A stretch of 64,000 nucleotides of DNA from JBHYGK01 sp051859045 (GCA_051859045.1 JBHYGK010000005.1:1-64000); one strand, 5' to 3'; shown: positions 16,293 to 24,898, counted from the stretch's first letter. A program made the numbers and translations. Notes: generated by a model from the letters alone, not told the origin.

Positions 16293-16789
16293 GCGCGGCC
16301 CGCCATCGCATCGCGGTCTACCCCGGCACCTTCGACCCGATCACCAACGGCCACATCGACCTGTGCAGCCGCGCCTCGCCGCTGTTCGAGCGGATCGTGG
16401 TCGGCGTCGCCGCCAGCACCGGCAAGGGCCCGGCGTTCTCGCTCGACGAGCGCGTCGAGCTGGCCCGCGTGGCGCTGGCCGACCTGCCCAACATCGAGGT
16501 CCGCGGCTTCGACACGCTGCTGGCGCATTTCGTCCGCGAAGTCGGCGCCGGCGTGCTGCTGCGCGGCCTGCGCGCGGTGTCGGACTTCGAGTACGAGTTC
16601 CAGCTCGCCAGCATGAACCGCCATCTCATCCCCGAGGTCGAGACGCTGTTCCTGACCCCGGCCGAGCAGTACAGCTTCATCTCCTCCTCGCTGGTGCGCG
16701 AGATCGGCCGCCTCGGCGGCGACGTCTCGGGTTTCGTGCATCCCGCGGTGGCCGCCGCGCTCAAGGCCAAGTGGCGTCGCGACGGCTGA
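16289..16789 (+). CDS. coaD: Phosphopantetheine adenylyltransferase
   Basis: The 166-residue enzyme makes dephospho-CoA from 4'-phosphopantetheine and ATP, the penultimate step of CoA synthesis. The nucleotidyltransferase motif GTFDPITNGHIDL (T-x-G-H) is near the N-terminus and ISSSLVREI, which holds the ATP phosphates, is near the C-terminus; LRGLRAVSDFEYEFQLASMN is characteristic of bacterial CoaD. The start codon overlaps the rsmD stop, the same gene order as in many gammaproteobacteria. Confidence 0.97.
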   Translation: MSAARHRIAVYPGTFDPITNGHIDLCSRASPLFERIVVGVAASTGKGPAFSLDERVELARVALADLPNIEVRGFDTLLAHFVREVGAGVLLRGLRAVSDFEYEFQLASMNRHLIPEVETLFLTPAEQYSFISSSLVREIGRLGGDVSGFVHPAVAAALKAKWRRDG

Positions 16790-16838
16790 GGGTCGATCCC
16801 TCGCGTTCCATCCCCTTCATCAATCAATGGGTGTCACC

Positions 16839-17336
16839 ATGACTCTGCGCCTCCGCCAGCTCCTGCTTTCCCTCGCCGTCGTCCTGATGCTCGCCGCCTG
16901 CGGCCAGGAAGAGGTCGCCGCCCCGGTCGAAGCGGCCCCGGCCCCGCTCGTCGCGCCCACCGACGGCGACGACACCGCCTGGCGCGGCTACCTCGTCTCC
17001 GTGGTGCAGGCCAACCTCGGCGGCATCAACAACTCGCCCTTCATGTACTACCTGCCGGCGCAGGGCGGCGAGGGCTGGGAGGAGTCCTACCAGCGCCAGC
17101 TGACCGCGGTCAGCGAGACCGTCGAGCGCACCGTGCTGCCGGGCAACATGCTGGCCTTCGGTTCGCCGGACTCCGCCAAGATGGCCGACCTCGTGGTCGA
17201 GGCCTTCACCAAGGCCGGCCCGAACTCGCTGCCGGAGGTGAAGGTGCTCTTCATCGGCCAGGCCGTCGACCGCGACCGCGTCGCCGCCGCCGTGGCCCCG
17301 TCGGGCGCCGAGTTCGTCTTCCACGAGGCGAAGTAA
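16839..17336 (+). CDS. Lipoprotein of unknown function
   Basis: The product is a 165-residue lipoprotein: signal LLLSLAVVLMLAACGQEE with lipobox LAAC. The mature part reads WRGYLVSVVQANLGGINNSPFMYYLPAQGG, then EVKVLFIGQAVDRDRVAAAVAPSGAEFVFHEAK. I do not recognise a domain. An alternative ATG lies four codons upstream (16827). It sits between coaD and a ferredoxin gene and ends at a strong hairpin terminator, so it is probably the last gene of the rsmD-coaD transcript. Confidence 0.82.
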   Translation: MTLRLRQLLLSLAVVLMLAACGQEEVAAPVEAAPAPLVAPTDGDDTAWRGYLVSVVQANLGGINNSPFMYYLPAQGGEGWEESYQRQLTAVSETVERTVLPGNMLAFGSPDSAKMADLVVEAFTKAGPNSLPEVKVLFIGQAVDRDRVAAAVAPSGAEFVFHEAK

Positions 17337-17373
17337 GCCCCGCGCGCCGGCCCCGGCCGGCGCCCCGTTCCAT

Positions 17374-17409
17374 CGCGACGCCCGCCCGTTCCACGAGGCG
17401 GGCGTCGCG
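17374..17409 (+). terminator. Hairpin terminator after the coaD-linked lipoprotein
   Basis: A perfect 13-bp inverted repeat (17374-17386 with 17397-17409, 10-base loop) is followed by CGTTTGG, a weak T tract. It stands between the lipoprotein and the ferredoxin gene. Confidence 0.7.
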
Positions 17410-17425
17410 CGTTTGGCGAACCGGT

Positions 17426-17431
17426 CATACT
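17426..17431 (+). promoter_or_regulatory. Putative -10 element (CATACT) of the ferredoxin-ggt genes
   Basis: CATACT lies 8 bases before the ferredoxin ATG, directly after the terminator hairpin. An identical hexamer precedes yajC. The short distance would give a nearly leaderless mRNA. No -35 is recognised. Confidence 0.3.
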
Positions 17432-17438
17432 TCCGCCC

Positions 17439-17699
17439 ATGGCGCTGATCATCCATGCCACCTGCATCAACTGCGACGTCTGCGCGCCGGCCTGCCCCAA
17501 CCAGGCGATCACGGCGGGCGAGGTCGTGTACGAGATCGCCCCCGAGCGCTGCACCGAATGCGTCGGCCACTTCGAGGAGCCGCAGTGCGTCGTCGTGTGC
17601 CCGGTGGAGTGCATCGAGCTCGATCCCCAGCATCCCGAGACGCCCGAGGGGCTGCTCGAGAAATACCACCACCTGACCCGGGGAGACGCCGCCGCATGA
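17439..17699 (+). CDS. 2[4Fe-4S] ferredoxin, YfhL/Alv type
   Basis: The 86-residue electron carrier has two cluster-binding segments: CINCDVCAPACPNQAI (C-x2-C-x2-C-x3-C-P) and CTECVGHFEEPQCVVVCPVECIEL, in which an 8-residue insertion separates the second and third Cys. That insertion and a C-terminal helical tail are typical of Allochromatium-type ferredoxins such as YfhL. The redox partner is unknown. The stop overlaps the ggt start by ATGA. Confidence 0.95.
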   Translation: MALIIHATCINCDVCAPACPNQAITAGEVVYEIAPERCTECVGHFEEPQCVVVCPVECIELDPQHPETPEGLLEKYHHLTRGDAAA

Positions 17700-19528
17700 G
17701 CGCCATCGCACGCCTGACCTCCCGCGCCGCGCGCGCGCTGCTGCTGGCCGGCCTGCTGCTCGCCACGGCGGCCCCGCTGCAGGCCGAGGTCGCGCGGAGC
17801 CCCGCGCCCGCCGCCGCCGCCCCGCTGATCCCGGCCAGCGCGGCGCGCCCGCGCGAGGCCGTGGTCGCCACCGCCCACGCGCTGGCCACCGACGCCGCGC
17901 TCGAGGTGCTGGCCGCCGGCGGCAACGCCTTCGACGCCGCGGTCGCCGCGAGCGCGATGCTCGGCCTGGTCGAGCCCGAGAGTTCGGGCCTGGGCGGCGG
18001 CGGCTTCATGCTGCTGCACGTGGCCGCCGACGACCGCCAGGACGCCCGCGAGGTGTTCATCGACGCGCGCGAGCGCGCCCCCGGCGCCGCCACCCGCGAC
18101 ATGTTCCTCGGCCCCGACGGCGAGCCGGTGCCGCGCGCCAGCATCGACGGCGCGCTGGCCGCGGCCATCCCGGGCCTGCCGGCCGGGCTCGACCACCTCG
18201 CCACGCACTACGGCCGCCTGCCGCTGGCGGCCTCGCTGGCCCCCGCGATCCGCCAGGCCCGCGCGGGCTGGCCGTTCGGCAGCAAGAACGCCGCGATGCT
18301 GGGCTTCCGCCGCGACGCCATCGCGGCCAGCCCCGAGGCCGCGCGCCTGTTCCTGGTCGACGGCGCGGTGCCGGCGCCCGGCACGCTGATGCGCAACGAG
18401 GACTACGCCCGCACGCTCGAGCGCCTGGCCGCCGAGGGCGCCCAGGGCCTCTACCGCGGGGACTACGCCGCGCGCCTGGTGGCCGGCGTGCGCGCCGCCG
18501 GCGGGATCTGGACCGAGGCCGACCTGGCCGACTACCGCGTGGTCGAGCGCGCCCCGCTGCGCGTGCGCCACCGCGGCCACTGGCTGGTGACCGCGCCGCC
18601 GCCGTCCTCGGGCGGCGTGGCGCTGGCCGAGATCCTCAACATCCTCGAGGGCGCCGACTACGCCGCGCAGCCCACCGTGCCGCGCACCCACCTGCTCATC
18701 GAGGCGATGCGCCGCGCCTACCGCGACCGCGCGCTCTACCTCGGCGATCCCGACCACGTCGCGATGCCGCTCGAGCGCCTGCTCAGCCCCGACTACGCCG
18801 CCGGCCTGCGCGCGGGCATCCACCCCGCGCGCGCCACGCCCAGCGCGCTGCTGCCCGGCGTCGCCGACGCGCCCGCGCGGCCCGACACCACGCACTTCTC
18901 GATCATCGACGCCGAGGGCAACCTCGTGGCCGTCACCCAGACCGTCAACCTGCCCTACGGCAACGCGGTGGTGGTGCCGGGCACCGGCTTCCTGCTCAAC
19001 AACGAGATGGACGACTTCTCGATCAAGGCCGGCACGCCCAACGCCTTCGGCCTGGTCGGCGACGACGCCAACGCCATCGCGCCGGGCCGCCGCCCGCTGA
19101 GCTCGATGACGCCGAGCTTCCTGGTCGGCCCGGACCGCGTGGCCGTCATCGGCACGCCGGGCGGCAGCCGGATCATCACGATGGTGCTGGTGGGGCTGCT
19201 GGAGCTGATGGACGGCGCCAGCGCGCAGGCCGCGGCCGAGGCGCCGCGCCTGCACCACCAGTACCTGCCCGACGTGGTCAGCGTCGAGCCCGGCGCGCTG
19301 TCGGACGCCGACGCCGAGGCGCTGCGCGCGATGGGCCACGACGTCCAGGTCGGCGACCGCAGCTGGGGCAACATGCAGGTCGCGGCCTGGCACCTCGGCA
19401 CCGGCGCCGTCGAGGCCGGCAGCGACCCGCGCTGGCCCGGCGTCGGCAAGGGCGGCACCGGCGCGCAGGGCGACGCCCCCGCCGAGGCGCCCGTCGAGGC
19501 CGAGGGCGACGGCGCGATCTTCCGCTGA
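17696..19528 (+). CDS. ggt: Gamma-glutamyltranspeptidase precursor
   Basis: This 610-residue periplasmic enzyme hydrolyses glutathione and transfers gamma-glutamyl groups. A signal peptide (about 1-30) is followed by ATAHALATDAALEVLAAGGNAFDAAVA and SSGLGGGGFML. Autocatalytic cleavage should occur before the nucleophile T398 in DTTHFSIID. Further signatures are PGTGFLLNNEMDDF, PLSSMTPSFL and GTPGGSRI. The lid and glutamate-binding regions look complete. The C-terminal 40 residues are an Ala/Glu-rich extension. It is coupled to the ferredoxin gene by ATGA, a neighbourhood I remember from Xanthomonas. Confidence 0.96.
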   Translation: MSAIARLTSRAARALLLAGLLLATAAPLQAEVARSPAPAAAAPLIPASAARPREAVVATAHALATDAALEVLAAGGNAFDAAVAASAMLGLVEPESSGLGGGGFMLLHVAADDRQDAREVFIDARERAPGAATRDMFLGPDGEPVPRASIDGALAAAIPGLPAGLDHLATHYGRLPLAASLAPAIRQARAGWPFGSKNAAMLGFRRDAIAASPEAARLFLVDGAVPAPGTLMRNEDYARTLERLAAEGAQGLYRGDYAARLVAGVRAAGGIWTEADLADYRVVERAPLRVRHRGHWLVTAPPPSSGGVALAEILNILEGADYAAQPTVPRTHLLIEAMRRAYRDRALYLGDPDHVAMPLERLLSPDYAAGLRAGIHPARATPSALLPGVADAPARPDTTHFSIIDAEGNLVAVTQTVNLPYGNAVVVPGTGFLLNNEMDDFSIKAGTPNAFGLVGDDANAIAPGRRPLSSMTPSFLVGPDRVAVIGTPGGSRIITMVLVGLLELMDGASAQAAAEAPRLHHQYLPDVVSVEPGALSDADAEALRAMGHDVQVGDRSWGNMQVAAWHLGTGAVEAGSDPRWPGVGKGGTGAQGDAPAEAPVEAEGDGAIFR

Positions 19529-19572
19529 GCCCATCCCCCATTCTTCCCGCGACGCCACCCACGAGGCCCGCC

Positions 19573-20451
19573 ATGCAGCTGCACTCCATCACCGGCAACT
19601 CCCAGCGCCTCGACGGCGGCGCGATGTTCGGCAACGCGCCCAAGGCCATGTGGGCGCAGTGGGTCGAGGTGGACGCCAACAACGCCATCGACCTGGCCTG
19701 CCGCGCGCTGCTGGCGCGCGACCTCGGCGGCAAGACCGTGCTGTTCGAGGCCGGCATCGGCGCGTTCTTCGAGCCCAAGCTGCGCGAGCGCTACGGCGTG
19801 CAGGAGTCGCGCCACGTGCTGCTGGACTCGCTGGCCGCGGCCGGCGTGTCGCACGAGGACGTCGACGTGGTGGTGCTCAGCCACCTGCACTTCGACCACG
19901 CCGGCGGGCTGCTGGCGGCCTGGGAGGACGGCCAGCCGGCGCGGCTGCTGTTCCCCAACGCGCGATTCGTGGTGGGCGCGCGGCAGTGGGCGCGCGCGCG
20001 CGACCCGCATCCGCGCGACCGCGCCAGCTACGTCCCCGAGCTCAACGCGCTGCTCGAGGCCTCCGGCCGGCTGGAGCTGGTCGAGGACGGCGGCACCGCG
20101 CCCAGCCTGGGCGACGCGGTGCGCTTCCACGCCAGCGACGGCCACACGCCGGGCCTGCTGCTGGCCGAGATCGTCGGGCCGGGCGGGCAGGGCGGGGTGG
20201 TGTTCTGCGCCGACCTCATCCCCGGCCGCGCGTGGGTGCACGTGCCGATCACGATGGGCTACGACCGCGCGCCGGAGCTGGTGATCGACGAGAAGAAGGC
20301 CTTCCTCGAGGACATGCTGGCGCGCGGCGTGCGGCTGTTCTTCACCCACGACCCGGGCTGCGCGATGGCCGGCGTGGCGCGCGACGCCAAGGGCCGCTAC
20401 GTGCCGGTGGACGAGCGCGTCGAGCTGCGCGGCGAACCGCTGGCGGCCTGA
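19573..20451 (+). CDS. Metallo-beta-lactamase-fold hydrolase
   Basis: The 292-residue protein has the MBL metal motif SHLHFDHAGG (H-x-H-x-D-H), the later ligands in DGHTPGLL, and an Asp in VVFCADLIPG; the final His is probably in FFTHDPG. There is no signal peptide, so it is cytoplasmic. The layout resembles lactonase/YtnP-like hydrolases, but the substrate cannot be read. It follows ggt by 44 bases on the same strand. Confidence 0.88.
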   Translation: MQLHSITGNSQRLDGGAMFGNAPKAMWAQWVEVDANNAIDLACRALLARDLGGKTVLFEAGIGAFFEPKLRERYGVQESRHVLLDSLAAAGVSHEDVDVVVLSHLHFDHAGGLLAAWEDGQPARLLFPNARFVVGARQWARARDPHPRDRASYVPELNALLEASGRLELVEDGGTAPSLGDAVRFHASDGHTPGLLLAEIVGPGGQGGVVFCADLIPGRAWVHVPITMGYDRAPELVIDEKKAFLEDMLARGVRLFFTHDPGCAMAGVARDAKGRYVPVDERVELRGEPLAA

Positions 20452-20560
20452 GGGCGCGCCGCGGGCACGGCGCCGCCGAGGCTTGCCCTCGCGCGGCGCG
20501 CGCGGGAAGCTTGTGGCCCCGCGCGGCACCGCCCGCGCCTCCGCCGACAGGACTCCCGCC

Positions 20561-21052
20561 ATGCGCGCCATCGCCTTCGCCGCCCTCGCGTCCGCCCTCG
20601 CGGGCGCCGCGTTCCCCGCCGCCGCCGCGTCCTACGGCGCGCCCCTGCCCGCCGGCGTCGCGCCGGTGGCGATCAACGCCGCGCTGGCGGATGCCGATGC
20701 GCACGACGACGCCCCGGGCGTCTTCAGCGGCCGCATCACCGAGGTCTGCCAGAACGCCGGCTGCTGGCTGGTGATCGAGCGCGACGGCGTCAGCGCGCGG
20801 GTCAACACCAACCACGTGTTCGTGATCCCGAAGGACTCGCAGGGCGAGGCCATCGTCGCCGGCACGCTCGAGCCGGTGCCGGCCGATCCCGAGGCCGCCG
20901 CGGCCGCCACGGCCGAGCCGGCGCACGCGGACGACGCCGGCGGCGAGCACGCCGAGCACCACGCCGCGATGGCCGCCGAGGACGCCGCGCGCGCCTGGCG
21001 CATCATCGCCACCGGCGTCGAGATCGCCGCGTCGCCGGGCGCGGCCGAGTGA
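20561..21052 (+). CDS. Secreted DUF4920 family protein
   Basis: The 163-residue protein has a signal peptide (1 to about 22, ending FPAAAA) and the DUF4920 core GVFSGRITEVCQNAGCWLVIERDG, in which two conserved Cys flank NAG, followed by VFVIPKDSQGEAIVAGTLEPV. A His/Glu/Ala-rich insert (about 110-140, with GEHAEHHAAM) could bind metal. The stop overlaps the GTG start of the TMEM43-like gene, so both products are probably made together. The family has no settled function. I chose the ATG at 20561, directly before the signal peptide, over 20483. Confidence 0.87.
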   Translation: MRAIAFAALASALAGAAFPAAAASYGAPLPAGVAPVAINAALADADAHDDAPGVFSGRITEVCQNAGCWLVIERDGVSARVNTNHVFVIPKDSQGEAIVAGTLEPVPADPEAAAAATAEPAHADDAGGEHAEHHAAMAAEDAARAWRIIATGVEIAASPGAAE

Positions 21053-21927
21053 TCCAGCGCGTCCGCCCGCGCGGCGTGGCCGCGCGCCTTGCCGCGGCGG
21101 CCGTCCTCGCGCTCGCGCTGGCCTCGCCGGCGTTGGCCGAGCGCCTGCGCCCGGCGCCGGTGCGCGATCCCGACTTCGGCGTCGAGGCCGCGGCGATCGC
21201 GCTCGAGCGCCGGGTCGAGATGTACCAGTGGGTCGAGGTGGCCGGCGGCGCCACGCCGCGCTACGCGCTGCAGTGGCGCGCGGGCCTGGTCGATTCCGGC
21301 GCGTTCCGCGAGCCGCGCGGGCACGCCAATCCCAGCGAGTTCCCGATCGTCGGCGGGCGCTGGCAGAGCCCCACGGTGACCCTCGACGGACATCCGGTGG
21401 ACCCCGCCGCGTTCGCGCGCAGCGAGGGCTGGCGGCCGCTGCGGCCGGACCCCGCGCGGCTGCCGCCGAACATGGCGGTCAGCTTCGGCCCGGACGGCGA
21501 GGGCCTGACCAGCGCGGCCGATCCCGCCGCGCCCCAGCTGGGCGACGTCCGCCTGCGCTGGCGCATGCTGCCGGCGCCCGAGGCCCCGACCGGCCTGGTG
21601 CTGCAGGGCGGGCGCTGGGTGCTGCCCGGCGCGACCCAGCCGGTGGGCCCGTCGACGCCTGCGACGCCTGGCGACGCCGTGGCCGACGCCGGCGCGCCGC
21701 CGCCCGCCGCGGCCGCCGACGGCCCCGGCCTGCTCGATGGCCTCGGCGGCGGCGATTGGCGCCTGCCCGCGATCGAGGGCCAGGACCGCACGATGCTGGT
21801 CTATGGCGGCATCGCGCTGCTCGTGGTGATCGTGGTGATCGCGCTGCGCGCGCGTCGCGGGGGCGGTCGCGGCCGTGGCCGCGGCTCGCGCGGCGGCGGC
21901 GGACGCAAGCGCGCCCGCAAGCGCTGA
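21049..21927 (+). CDS. TMEM43 (LUMA) family membrane protein
   Basis: The product has 292 residues from a GTG start overlapping the DUF4920 stop (GTGA). After an N-terminal hydrophobic segment comes the TMEM43 core: ALERRVEMYQWVEVAGGATP, LQWRAGLVDSGAFREPRGHANP and GDVRLRWRMLPAPEAP. One C-terminal membrane helix (LVYGGIALLVVIVVIAL) ends in a strongly basic Arg/Gly/Lys tail. Human TMEM43 and most bacterial relatives have more C-terminal helices, so this is a shortened form. In eukaryotes the protein sits in the inner nuclear membrane and ER; the bacterial role is unknown. Confidence 0.85.
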   Translation: MIQRVRPRGVAARLAAAAVLALALASPALAERLRPAPVRDPDFGVEAAAIALERRVEMYQWVEVAGGATPRYALQWRAGLVDSGAFREPRGHANPSEFPIVGGRWQSPTVTLDGHPVDPAAFARSEGWRPLRPDPARLPPNMAVSFGPDGEGLTSAADPAAPQLGDVRLRWRMLPAPEAPTGLVLQGGRWVLPGATQPVGPSTPATPGDAVADAGAPPPAAAADGPGLLDGLGGGDWRLPAIEGQDRTMLVYGGIALLVVIVVIALRARRGGGRGRGRGSRGGGGRKRARKR

Positions 21928-21934
21928 CCCCGCG

Positions 21935-21968
21935 CCGGGCGATCCGCTGTCATCGGCGGGTCGCCCGG
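21935..21968 (+). terminator. Hairpin, possible terminator after the TMEM43-like gene
   Basis: Arms 21935-21947 and 21956-21968 pair over 13 positions with one T-G wobble and an 8-base loop. No T tract follows, so it may act as a 3' stabiliser or a factor-dependent site instead. Confidence 0.4.
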
Positions 21969-21974
21969 GGCGGC

Positions 21975-21980
21975 TAGGCT
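21975..21980 (+). promoter_or_regulatory. Putative -10 element (TAGGCT) of the PhoX-like gene
   Basis: TAGGCT stands 58 bases before the ATG at 22039 and just after the hairpin. It equals the element before the ClpP-fold gene. Confidence 0.3.
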
Positions 21981-22038
21981 CCCGTCCTCGTCCCGCGCGG
22001 CCCGATCGCGTGGCTCCACGTCCCAGCGCCCCCACGCC

Positions 22039-23448
22039 ATGACCTCGACCTCGCCCGCCCGCCGCCGCTTCCTGCGCCACGCCTCGATGCTCGCCGCCGC
22101 CGGCTTCGGCCTCTCGCCGGTGGGCCGCCTGCTGGCCCAGGCCGGCATCGCGGGCCGCCGCGCCACGCATCCCGGCTTCGGCCCGCTGCGCCCGGTGCGC
22201 GACCTCACCACGGGCCTGCCGCTGCTCAAGCTGCCCGAGGGCTTCACCTACCTCACCTTCGGCTGGGCCGGCGCCCCGATGGCCGACGGCCGGCCCACGC
22301 CCGCCGCGCACGACGGCATGGGCCTCGTGCGCGCCGACGGCGACGTGCTCACGCTGGTGCGCAACCACGAGCAGGTCACCGGCGCCGGCAGCTTCTGCGA
22401 CGCGCCCGGCACCTACGACGCGGCCTGCTCCGGCGGCACCACCACGCTGCGCTTCGACGCGCGCGCCGGCCGCCTGCTCGAGGCCCGCGCCTCGCTGGGC
22501 GGCACGCTGCAGAACTGCTCCGGCGGCGTCACGCCCTGGGGCAGCTGGCTGAGCGGCGAGGAGTTCGCCTCCGACGCCGGCGTCGTGCGCCTGAAGGACG
22601 ACTTCAGCTACGCGCTGCGCCAGCCGCACGGCTTCGTGTTCGAGGTGCCGGCCACGGGCCTCGCGCGGCCCGAGCCACTGCTGTCGCTGGGCCAGTTCAA
22701 GCACGAGGCCGCGGTGGTCGATCCGGCCAGCGGCATCGTCTACCTCACCGAGGACCGCGATCCCACAGCCGGCTTCTACCGCTGCCTGCCGACCGTCCCC
22801 GGCGAGCTCGTCCGCGGCGGCCGCCTGCAGATGCTCTCGGTGCCCGGCCACGACGACCTGCGCACGGGCCTGCGCCCCGGCGAGCGCCTGCGCGTTCGCT
22901 GGGTCGAGGTGGAGCAACCCGAGCGCGGCATGCATGACGGCGAGCCCACCGGCGTGCAGCGCCAGGGCCGGGCCAACGGCGGCAGCTGGTTCACCCGGCT
23001 CGAGGGCTGCATCGTCGGCGACGACATCGTCTACTTCACCGCCACCAACGGCGGCGAGGCGGGCTGCGGCCAGGTGTTCGCCTACCTGCCCTCGCGCGAG
23101 GAGCTGGTGCTGGTGTACGAGTCGCCGGATCCCGGCGTGCTCGACTACCCCGACAACGTGGTGCTGAGCCCGCGCGGCGGCCTGCTGGTGTGCGAGGACT
23201 CCGACCAGCCCGTGCAGCGCCTGTACGGCCTGGCCGGCGCGGGCCTGGCCGAGGGCGCGGGCGAGCTGTTCACCTTCGCCGAGCAGGACGTGCGCCTGGC
23301 CGGCGAGATGGGCTTCCGCGGCGACTTCCGCTCCGCCGAGTGGGCGGGCGCGTGCTTCTCGCCGGACGGCCGCTGGCTGTTCGCCAACGTCTACACCCCG
23401 GGCTTCAGCGTGGCCATCACCGGGCCCTGGCGCGAAGGGCTGCTGTAG
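22039..23448 (+). CDS. Tat-exported PhoX-like (DUF839) protein
   Basis: The 469-residue protein has a twin-arginine signal (PARRRFLRHASMLAAAG, RR-x-FL), so it is exported folded, usually with cofactor. The body matches the DUF839/PhoX beta-propeller: GMGLVRADGDVLTLVRNHE, CSGGTTTLRFDA, NCSGGVTPWGSWLSGEE, FKHEAAVVDPASGIVYLTED and the late DYPDNVVLSPRGGLLVCEDSD. PhoX phosphatases use calcium and iron. The HE, GEE and TED acidic residues fit metal ligands, but phosphatase activity is inferred. Many DUF839 proteins of this size are uncharacterised. Confidence 0.87.
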   Translation: MTSTSPARRRFLRHASMLAAAGFGLSPVGRLLAQAGIAGRRATHPGFGPLRPVRDLTTGLPLLKLPEGFTYLTFGWAGAPMADGRPTPAAHDGMGLVRADGDVLTLVRNHEQVTGAGSFCDAPGTYDAACSGGTTTLRFDARAGRLLEARASLGGTLQNCSGGVTPWGSWLSGEEFASDAGVVRLKDDFSYALRQPHGFVFEVPATGLARPEPLLSLGQFKHEAAVVDPASGIVYLTEDRDPTAGFYRCLPTVPGELVRGGRLQMLSVPGHDDLRTGLRPGERLRVRWVEVEQPERGMHDGEPTGVQRQGRANGGSWFTRLEGCIVGDDIVYFTATNGGEAGCGQVFAYLPSREELVLVYESPDPGVLDYPDNVVLSPRGGLLVCEDSDQPVQRLYGLAGAGLAEGAGELFTFAEQDVRLAGEMGFRGDFRSAEWAGACFSPDGRWLFANVYTPGFSVAITGPWREGLL

Positions 23449-23498
23449 CGCCGGCCGGCCCCGCCGCCGCCGGGGCTGTCGCCGCCGCGCGGGCCGGG

Positions 23499-23504
23499 TA
23501 GCAT
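23499..23504 (+). promoter_or_regulatory. Putative -10 element (TAGCAT) of the MAPEG gene
   Basis: TAGCAT lies 46 bases before the MAPEG ATG. The same hexamer precedes trmJ (46392-46397). Confidence 0.28.
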
Positions 23505-23549
23505 CCACGGCTTCCGCCCGCGCCGCCGGGCATCAGCGAGTCCCCGCGC

Positions 23550-23960
23550 ATGGCCATCCCCGTCGTCACCCCGCTCTACGCCGCCTTCCTCGGCCTGCTG
23601 CTGCTCGTGCTGGCCTGGAACGTGGTCAAGCAGCGCCGGATCCACAAGGTGGGCCTCGGCGACGGCGGCATCCCGGCGCTGGGGCGCGCGATCCGCGTGC
23701 AGGCCAATTTCGTCGAGTACGTGCCGCTGACGCTGCTGCTGGTGCTGCTGGTGGAGCTGCAGCTGCAGGGCGCGCACCTGTGGGTGGCCCACGTGCTGGG
23801 CGGCGCGCTGCTGCTGGGCCGCGTGCTGCACGCCATCGGCCTGTCCGGCAGCGCCGGCACCTCGTTCGGCCGCATGTGGGGCACGCTGCTGACGTGGCTG
23901 GCGCTGCTGGCGGCCTCGGCGCTGCTGGTGTGGCGCTGGGTCATGATCACGCTGCTCTGA
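23550..23960 (+). CDS. MAPEG family membrane protein
   Basis: The 136-residue inner-membrane protein has four hydrophobic helices, the size and layout of MAPEG enzymes (membrane-associated glutathione and eicosanoid metabolism). RAIRVQANFVEYVPLTLLLVLLVE carries the conserved R-x-Q-x-N-x-x-E core at the end of helix 2, and GRVLHAIGL matches the helix 3 G-R-x-x-H-A. Bacterial MAPEG proteins are mostly glutathione-transferase-like, substrate unknown. Confidence 0.93.
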   Translation: MAIPVVTPLYAAFLGLLLLVLAWNVVKQRRIHKVGLGDGGIPALGRAIRVQANFVEYVPLTLLLVLLVELQLQGAHLWVAHVLGGALLLGRVLHAIGLSGSAGTSFGRMWGTLLTWLALLAASALLVWRWVMITLL

Positions 23961-24007
23961 GCCCCGCCGCGTTGAGCGGTGCTGCCTCGAGGCGCGGAGG
24001 CGTTCGC

Positions 24008-24877
24008 GTGCTTGCGCTGCTGTGGTTCGCGTTCGCGTGCGCCGCCGGCGCCGCCGCGAACCCGCGCGAGGACGCGGCGCGCGTGGAGGCCCTGCGCGCC
24101 TCGGCCGAGCGCCTCGAGGGCCGGCACGTCGTGATCTGGCTGGCGCCCGGCAGCCTGGCGGCCGATGAGGCCGCGGCCTTCCTGCGCCGCGCGGACGCCG
24201 GCGCGGCGGCGATCCTCGCCCACCTCGGCCCGCACGCCGGCGTCGAGGGCCCCGCGGGCGGCCGGCCCGAGCTGTTCGTCGAGGTGCAGTCGCCCGGCCC
24301 GCGCGTCACCGGGGCGGCGGCGCCGTGGATCTTCCTGCCCGCCGCGCAGGTGCGGCGCGGCGTCTCGCCCTACCTGCACGAGCTGGTGCACGTGCTGGCG
24401 CCGTGGTCGTGGCGGCGCTCGGAGTGGACGGCGGAGGGCTTCGCCAACCACGTGGCGGCCGCGGTGGTGGACGCTCCCGCGCACCGGGCCGCCGGCGGCT
24501 ACCACCGCAGCCGGATCCTGCCCCGCGGGCTGGCCGACCTGCAGGCGCTGCGCTGCTCGCCCGAGGGCGAGGCGATGCGCGCGCTGGTGGGCATCGACGG
24601 CCGCCGCGGACGCTATGCCCCGGCGAGCGCGGCGCGCTTCGCGCTGACGCTCGAGCAGCGCCTGCGCTATGCGCCGCCGTTCTATGCCCAGGCCTGGTCG
24701 TTCACCGACGAGCTGGTGGCCGCGCACGGGATCGACGGCTTCCGCCGCCTCGCCACCGCCGACGACCAGGACGTCGCGGCGCGCGCGCTCACGGGGCAGG
24801 GCATGGCCGAGCTGCGCGAGGCCTGGTGGCGGACGCTGGAGGCGGCGGAGCCCTGCGTCGGCGCCCCCGCGGCCTGA
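24008..24877 (+). CDS. Secreted zinc metallopeptidase-like protein (HELVH)
   Basis: The 289-residue product from a GTG start has a signal peptide (VLALLWFAFACAAGAAA). The motif YLHELVHVLAP is an HEXXH zinc site, and WTAEGFANHVA 20-25 residues later supplies a Glu in the position of the third ligand of gluzincins (peptidase MA clan). FYAQAWSFTDELVAAHGIDGF is also familiar from the C-terminal part of peptidase-MA-like proteins. The peptidase reading rests on this motif pair; the substrate is unknown. A GGAGG-like sequence lies about 8 bases upstream of the GTG, which is the only start placing a signal peptide at the N-terminus. Confidence 0.72.
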   Translation: MLALLWFAFACAAGAAANPREDAARVEALRASAERLEGRHVVIWLAPGSLAADEAAAFLRRADAGAAAILAHLGPHAGVEGPAGGRPELFVEVQSPGPRVTGAAAPWIFLPAAQVRRGVSPYLHELVHVLAPWSWRRSEWTAEGFANHVAAAVVDAPAHRAAGGYHRSRILPRGLADLQALRCSPEGEAMRALVGIDGRRGRYAPASAARFALTLEQRLRYAPPFYAQAWSFTDELVAAHGIDGFRRLATADDQDVAARALTGQGMAELREAWWRTLEAAEPCVGAPAA

Positions 24878-24898
24878 TGAGCCGCGCCTGCGCCGCGC

